Source: Malurus cyaneus samueli
Lineage: Eukaryota > Chordata > Aves > Passeriformes > Maluridae
Reading direction: 5' to 3'
Assembly: GCA_009741485.1 (NCBI GenBank)
Contig: CM019216.1
Location: forward strand, 21,554,465-21,618,464
DNA: 64,000 nucleotides
Shown here: one piece after another, positions 58,993-64,000 of the stretch
Layout: every line of letters starts with the position of its first letter
Numbering within the stretch: position 1 is the first letter of the stretch
Made by a program: the position numbers and the translations under genes
The notes under the pieces: model-generated
What the model saw: only the letters and a program-made list of their open reading frames with translations
What the model was told of the DNA's origin: nothing
Databases searched by the model: none

Positions 58993-59580
58993 TGTGACTG
59001 GAAAGAGGGGCTGTAGGAACGTGGGACAACACCTTTCTGGAGCCCACTTCCCTGTTCTGGGCCACGGTGACATAAAGGACAGCAGATGTGCAGAAGTGGG
59101 GTCAAGAATCAGGCTTGAATGTCAACTGAGGGCCATTCCAGTAGAAGAGGAACTCGACCATCAAAAGGCCCTCAAAGACCCTCAATCCATTTCCAGAAAG
59201 GTCTGGAAGAATGGACTGCACACACTCACTTATTTACATGAAGAGCGAGAAAGCTATTTCCAGGGGAGGAGCACTGACCTATAAACTGATGCCCCTGCAA
59301 AGCCTGGGTGGCACCACCAGGACCCTGTACACCCTATTGGCTGGATCAGTGCTGGAGCCAGAACTGGTGATGCCCTTTCCTCTCCTCTCTCATTTCTCTT
59401 TATAGCGGCAAACATATATCAATTTTCATGCTGAGTGTGTAGTCTGTTAATAAAACTTTGTGGGCTTTTTTCTTATGGCTTTCTTTATTTCTTTCTTTTC
59501 TCTTTGGCTTTTGCCACTCTTTTTTGACCAAAGGCACCAAGGAATTTAGGATGCTCCCTTCCACGAAGGAGTAAGATGTG
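58993..59580 (+). mobile_element. Possible solo LTR or other interspersed repeat
   Basis: A GC-richer block with sharp borders against AT-rich flanks. It has a TATA-like CTATAAA near 59.28 kb and AATAAAAC near 59.45 kb, about 170 bases apart, the layout of an LTR promoter and poly(A) signal. The left border may be TGTGACTGG. Terminal TG...CA and a target-site duplication could not be established, and no internal viral region is present. Confidence 0.3.
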
Positions 59581-62150
59581 ACACTCATATTAAGCTGTCA
59601 AAAGCTTTGAGTTATTCTTCTCACATCCATAATAAACATGTCCTGTGCTTTACTCAGAACTTACCTTTGCAAATTTAAACCACTGGAGTTTAATCAGCCC
59701 TTCCAATACCTGTGGTCATCATAATGGTATTTTATTCACCAAGATTTTCATTTTACACACAAAAGTGAGCAAGATGGAAAATGTACTTAACCATCCATAA
59801 TCAGTTTTGCTTAGTTTCAGTAGCAGGGCAAAATAAGAAAACTGCTAATGAGTCTCATCAGTTCTTTTGGGAATACTGTTTAAGAATACAGATGAGACAT
59901 TCCTGCTGCTCATACTACAGATGTCTTGAGGTATCTTTAAACGAGTGATGCTTGATCCTAGTTGCCCTGCCTTTTTCCAAAGTGGCAGTATAGATTGTGG
60001 CTACATCTCATTTCTTCATGAGCCATCTGAAGTAGAATTTAACCCAAATTTGGAATATTTTTTTTCAAATGCTGTGCCAGTCTGCAGTTTCTGATTGTAA
60101 AAGGTTACCCTAATATGGCACAAAATTTTTTAATTTCTTATTCGCCAATACATTTTTATATATGAAGACAAAAATATTGGTTTTTGAAAGACTATTTTAA
60201 CAGACTTAATTTTCAATTAAAATACTAAGTATTTAAATTGTTTATTTGTAGTATAATTGAAGTCTGTATATTAGGAAAGGTTTCTTGAGATGATCCACTT
60301 TGGATCATACTGGACATGGATAACAGTGAAATGCAATGCAGTCTTTAAAAAAGAAGAAGACAGTCTCAATTTCATCACAGCAGTTCACATACAATATGTA
60401 GTATTTTACCTACATATTTATGCTACATGTGCTCCATAAGGTGCATGTATATAACCATATTGCCAGGCTCTGCATGTATACTTGTATTTGTATTTTCACT
60501 TCACTCTAATGTATTCGTTTTATAAAGGCAAAATACTGTAAAAATCTCAATTTTGCAGACAGTTTTGTTCTCTATAAAATAACTTTTCATACTTATTTTC
60601 AGTCTGTCAATGTTGCTATTGCTTAAAGTCAGAATGAAAATAGAAGAATCACTACCCTTTTCAAGAGTAATTTATTTTGACAGACCTAAGGGAACGCATT
60701 TTTAAGGGCATTGCTTCAATCCCCATCAATCAGGCTTTAAGCTATTTTAAATCAGCTTTTAATAAAATAATTTATTTCTCTATGTTTTCTGAAAGTAAGT
60801 TATCAATTTTAGCAATTTGGAACTTTTGGAAAAAAAATAGCACACTGCAGAAATAAAAAGCAATCACATCTGAAAAAGAGACATTTAAAATTTCTGTTTT
60901 TTTTTTTTTTACCCTAGGGCAGGAAGTCCCAATGGTCTATGAGTTGTTTCTCAAGGGAAGGAAAGAAATCTTTTGGGAATGTATATGGGAATGCTTGAGA
61001 TGTCTCTACGCTATTAGATTCTTAGCTGCCCCATCAAACATCTGCCTGTCCAGACCTCCAGCTAAGATTTTTCTCTTATCTCATTTTCCTGTCAGCAAAC
61101 AAAAGGTGAAAGTAACATCATAAATGAATACTATCTGGAAGTGAGCTGTGATTTACTGGAAAACATTCAAGCCACAATTATGTAATAAAATACTAAAGGT
61201 TTAAATGCTAACTCTTAAAATAGTAAATACAAACTTTAAAGTAAATGATACGCAGGAGATGGTTCTGGTAGGGACACTTGTGCACTAAATGAAAGCTTAC
61301 CAACTTACTTTCCTGTGTGATTTCATTTCATTTAGAGAAAGCGGTTATATTTTTATAATTTACATCTGCTAGCAGAAAAAAAAAATTCCCCCCTCCTTTA
61401 CTGGCAAAACTCTAAAAAAAAAATTGTCATTAATATAGCACGAAACAAAATGTATGAAATGTCTTCATTGTCTATGCAAATATTTATGAAGAATGACTTT
61501 CAATCTGTGTTCTTGAGTGGAAGCGTTTTGTTCCTAATTCTAAAAGCTGATCGTACTTTCTACTGTATGTTTTGAACTAACTACAAATGCTACGAACCAA
61601 GTGATGTTGTAGAAGGAGCAAAGGAGGACCTAGAAAAAGGGAACAGACTTTGACAGCTGACACATTCCCAAAGGCTGTGGTACAGTTGAGCTCCCACCAC
61701 TGCAGACACTGAGCTCATTTTTCACTTGTGATACTACACTACTGCTTTCCTACCTACACGTTTTGTCATTTCGAGGAAGACATGAGTTCTTACTATATAT
61801 GATGCACGTACTTTCTATGCTGCATTTTTGGGGAGTTATACATTAAATTGCAAATGAAAAATATTATTTTCGAAAAAATGCTGTTAATGAAAACTAAACA
61901 GTCAACAAAACACTTAAGTGTGAATTTCTATATAGGTAAGTAATGTAAAAAAAAATTAGTTTAATAAGAGAATCTTCAAAATTAAAACCAATTACGTGGT
62001 TAATAACCGTACTCATTAAGAGTTAAGGCTTTTCATTAAGGTCATAATTCAAGATTCTCAATCACCATTTTTCAGGATCATAACTAAGTGGTATTTCTCT
62101 TAAAAATCAGGGAAAGAATTCATAAAGTTCCCATTAGTCTAAAAATAAAG

Positions 62151-62166
62151 AATAAATAAATAAATA
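62151..62166. repeat. Short (TAAA)n microsatellite
   Basis: Four tandem TAAA-type units in ANGPT2 intron 1. Confidence 0.85.
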
Positions 62167-63750
62167 GTGTGAGTCATGAATGGCATTTTGCCGAAGTTCA
62201 GTAGCACTGAAGCCAGGAAGACAAGAAGCCAATGATGTTTCTCCCATTCACTGAAATGAATATAAGCATAAATATAAATATTTATAAAAATATAAATATT
62301 TTTCATTATATACAACAACCCACTGATACTCAAAAGTAGGATTCCTTATTTATAAACACTCCACGAAATACTGCTTATCAATATGTAGTTTTTAAATACT
62401 AGGTCATGGCACTGGGCTATAACTTCACAAATTGAATATTCAAAGTCTTTGGAGACAAGCCTGTTTTCAATCACATGTTGGACTTGCATGCTACCATCAG
62501 GGAATCAGGACTTTACCAGAACAGTATAAGGACGAGGTTCTGCCCTACAAAGATGACTTCTGAATAAACACTTGCTATCCCAGATCTCAGTAATCCTTTC
62601 TCATTTGTGTATTTTTTTTCCATTCCACTGAGTAATAGACAGTTTAAATAAACTTACTATCAGATCTGTTGCTAGAGGTACTTATGACATTTTTGATGAA
62701 AAACACTCTCTATGTAGCCTCATAAATTTTACAAAATATTTAACAAATGTATCTTCCACAGTTAAAGCCACTAATCTTTTTTTATCTCAACTTACAATAT
62801 TAAGTGGTTTTTTATGAACTCCTCTTTCAACAGGACAGCCTATTTTAGAGAACAACTCATGATGTGGTGAAGCAAATCAGGGTTCAAGTTTTTTCATAAA
62901 TATGAAGCAAATTCCACTTTTCAAAGCATGTTATTGGGGAAGTGAAAAAGATAGGCATTTACAGTTCATTCTCAGCATTGCTTTCTAGGGAAGCAGTCAT
63001 CTTGCATTCCATTTCCAACCAGAAGGAAGAATGATTTGGAGTTCAAGGATCAAACTAGTTAGGAAGCTACAGAACACAATTAGTCCCTTTTGTAAGCTAT
63101 AAAACTGGGTGTCTCCAGTTTCAAAGCTGTGTTCACAGAACATCTTTCAGCATGACAAAAATTAGATTTTTTTTTTAAGTTCATAGATTAAGGAAACTGT
63201 TAGCATTTTTAGTAGTTCTTAAACTTTGCAACATACTGGCATCTAATTATAGTTCATTGAGCTTTTATAAGATCATCTTGTAGAAGAAACCTCAATGATG
63301 ATGCTGCCAAGTGACAACCAGCCATTTCAGCTGAAGGCCTGACAAATTTTGAATGCTCAAAACTTTGGGGAAGCACATATCCACTGCTGATTTCAGTTCT
63401 GAAAGACTGAATTTCTTTACCAAGACCCCATCCACTGATTTTGGAGGGGGGGACTTCTGCTCAAGTACTGTTGCTCTTTTTTTTAAGACATGCTGCATCT
63501 TTCTCACTACTGTTGCCACTGGTAATATGTCAGAGGGGTTGGGGGATGGGGTGTCTGGAGAGCTGCTGCGTCTACATCATCAGCCTGAAAATTCCTCACT
63601 TGCTGGACCAAACACTGGGTCTCACACCGCCCAGACCACCAGATGGAGGGGAGCAACAAGATGTCATTGCGACTGCTGGAAGGTTGATATTTTTGTATCT
63701 TATCCCCATCACCTTCTCCCTGTCCCCCTGCGCCCCCCACGCACACTGGT

Positions 63751-63800
63751 TTTCTATTTCTTTCTTTCTTTTTTCCTCTTTCTTTCTCTTTGCCTCTTTT
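63751..63800. repeat. Pyrimidine-rich tract
   Basis: About 50 bases composed mostly of TTTC, CTTT and T runs on the + strand, following a C-rich stretch (CCCCCTGCGCCCCCCACGC). It inflates open frames around it. Confidence 0.85.
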
Positions 63801-64000
63801 AATTTTACTTTTAAACAAAATACATTGCTTGTTTGGCACCAACATCTAACCTTACTTGGTTTTAATCACGTTTTTTGGTTATATTTCAAACCTTTTGGAC
63901 TTGACCCGCTTTATTCACAGAGACTTAGTTTCCTTTGCACTTCTGTGTTTAAACCAGATTGTAAAAGATGGTCACCTCTGCTTAGTTAAAAAAATGAGCA

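Larger units (their letters stand above)
53402..64000 (-). other. ANGPT2 intron 1 (partial)
   Basis: At least 10.6 kb. It was searched on the - strand for an exon 1 coding about 97 residues with a signal peptide; none was found, so exon 1 and the promoter should lie to the right. Three GC-richer blocks stand out in otherwise AT-rich DNA: near 57.0-57.5 kb, 59.0-59.4 kb (a possible LTR) and 63.3-63.8 kb. The first and third could be intronic enhancers or unidentified repeats. Confidence 0.75.

Noticed and set aside
63441..63989. 182-codon open frame at the right edge
   Set aside because: Built across CT-rich low-complexity sequence, with no recognisable domain, splice context or codon pattern. 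Competing frames overlap it on both strands.
53402..64000. ANGPT2 exon 1 within the window
   Set aside because: No - strand segment encodes a signal peptide followed by the expected Cys-containing N-terminal segment and ends in phase 0.

Overview
This is a stretch of vertebrate nuclear DNA, AT-rich and mostly intronic, almost certainly from a bird. Several CR1 LINE fragments carry avian-type endings (copies of the ATTCTATG-like octamer, and 3' ends reading 'ccattctatgattctat'). Two recognisable genes lie in the nested arrangement known from other amniotes: MCPH1 (microcephalin) on the + strand, and ANGPT2 (angiopoietin-2) on the - strand inside MCPH1 intron 12. The species cannot be named from the sequence. 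Chicken is unlikely, because chicken MCPH1 is understood to be functional and the copy here looks broken.

Layout. Bases 1-603 are the 3' part of the large MCPH1 exon 8, fully open. Exons 9 (7563-7675), 10 (20843-20880), 11 (23944-24102) and 12 (30449-30526) follow on the + strand, separated by long introns holding CR1 fragments, short simple repeats and otherwise unremarkable AT-rich DNA. From 35267 to 53401 the - strand carries ANGPT2 exons 9 to 2. All eight have consensus splice sites, correct phases and an uninterrupted reading frame that ends in the family's C-terminus. ANGPT2 exon 1 (signal peptide and N-terminal clustering segment) and MCPH1 exons 13-14 were not found and should lie beyond the right edge.

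Main observation. ANGPT2 is intact. MCPH1 downstream of exon 8 carries three independent disabling lesions: an in-frame TGA in exon 9, a frameshift in exon 11, and loss of the exon 11 splice donor (GT to AT). There is also a codon-sized loss in exon 11. These would remove BRCT2 and BRCT3, the tandem phosphopeptide-binding domains. Exon 8 remains open, its donor is intact, and read-through into intron 8 adds a short tail with poly(A) signals just downstream. The lineage may therefore have lost the full-length DNA-damage form of microcephalin while keeping a short form ending after exon 8. Alternatively, the whole gene may be dying. Exons 1-7 are not in the window, so it cannot decide between these.

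The rest is repeats (at least eight CR1 fragments, a weak LTR candidate in ANGPT2 intron 1, short microsatellites), a few perfect hairpins, and intronic DNA in which nothing was recognised.
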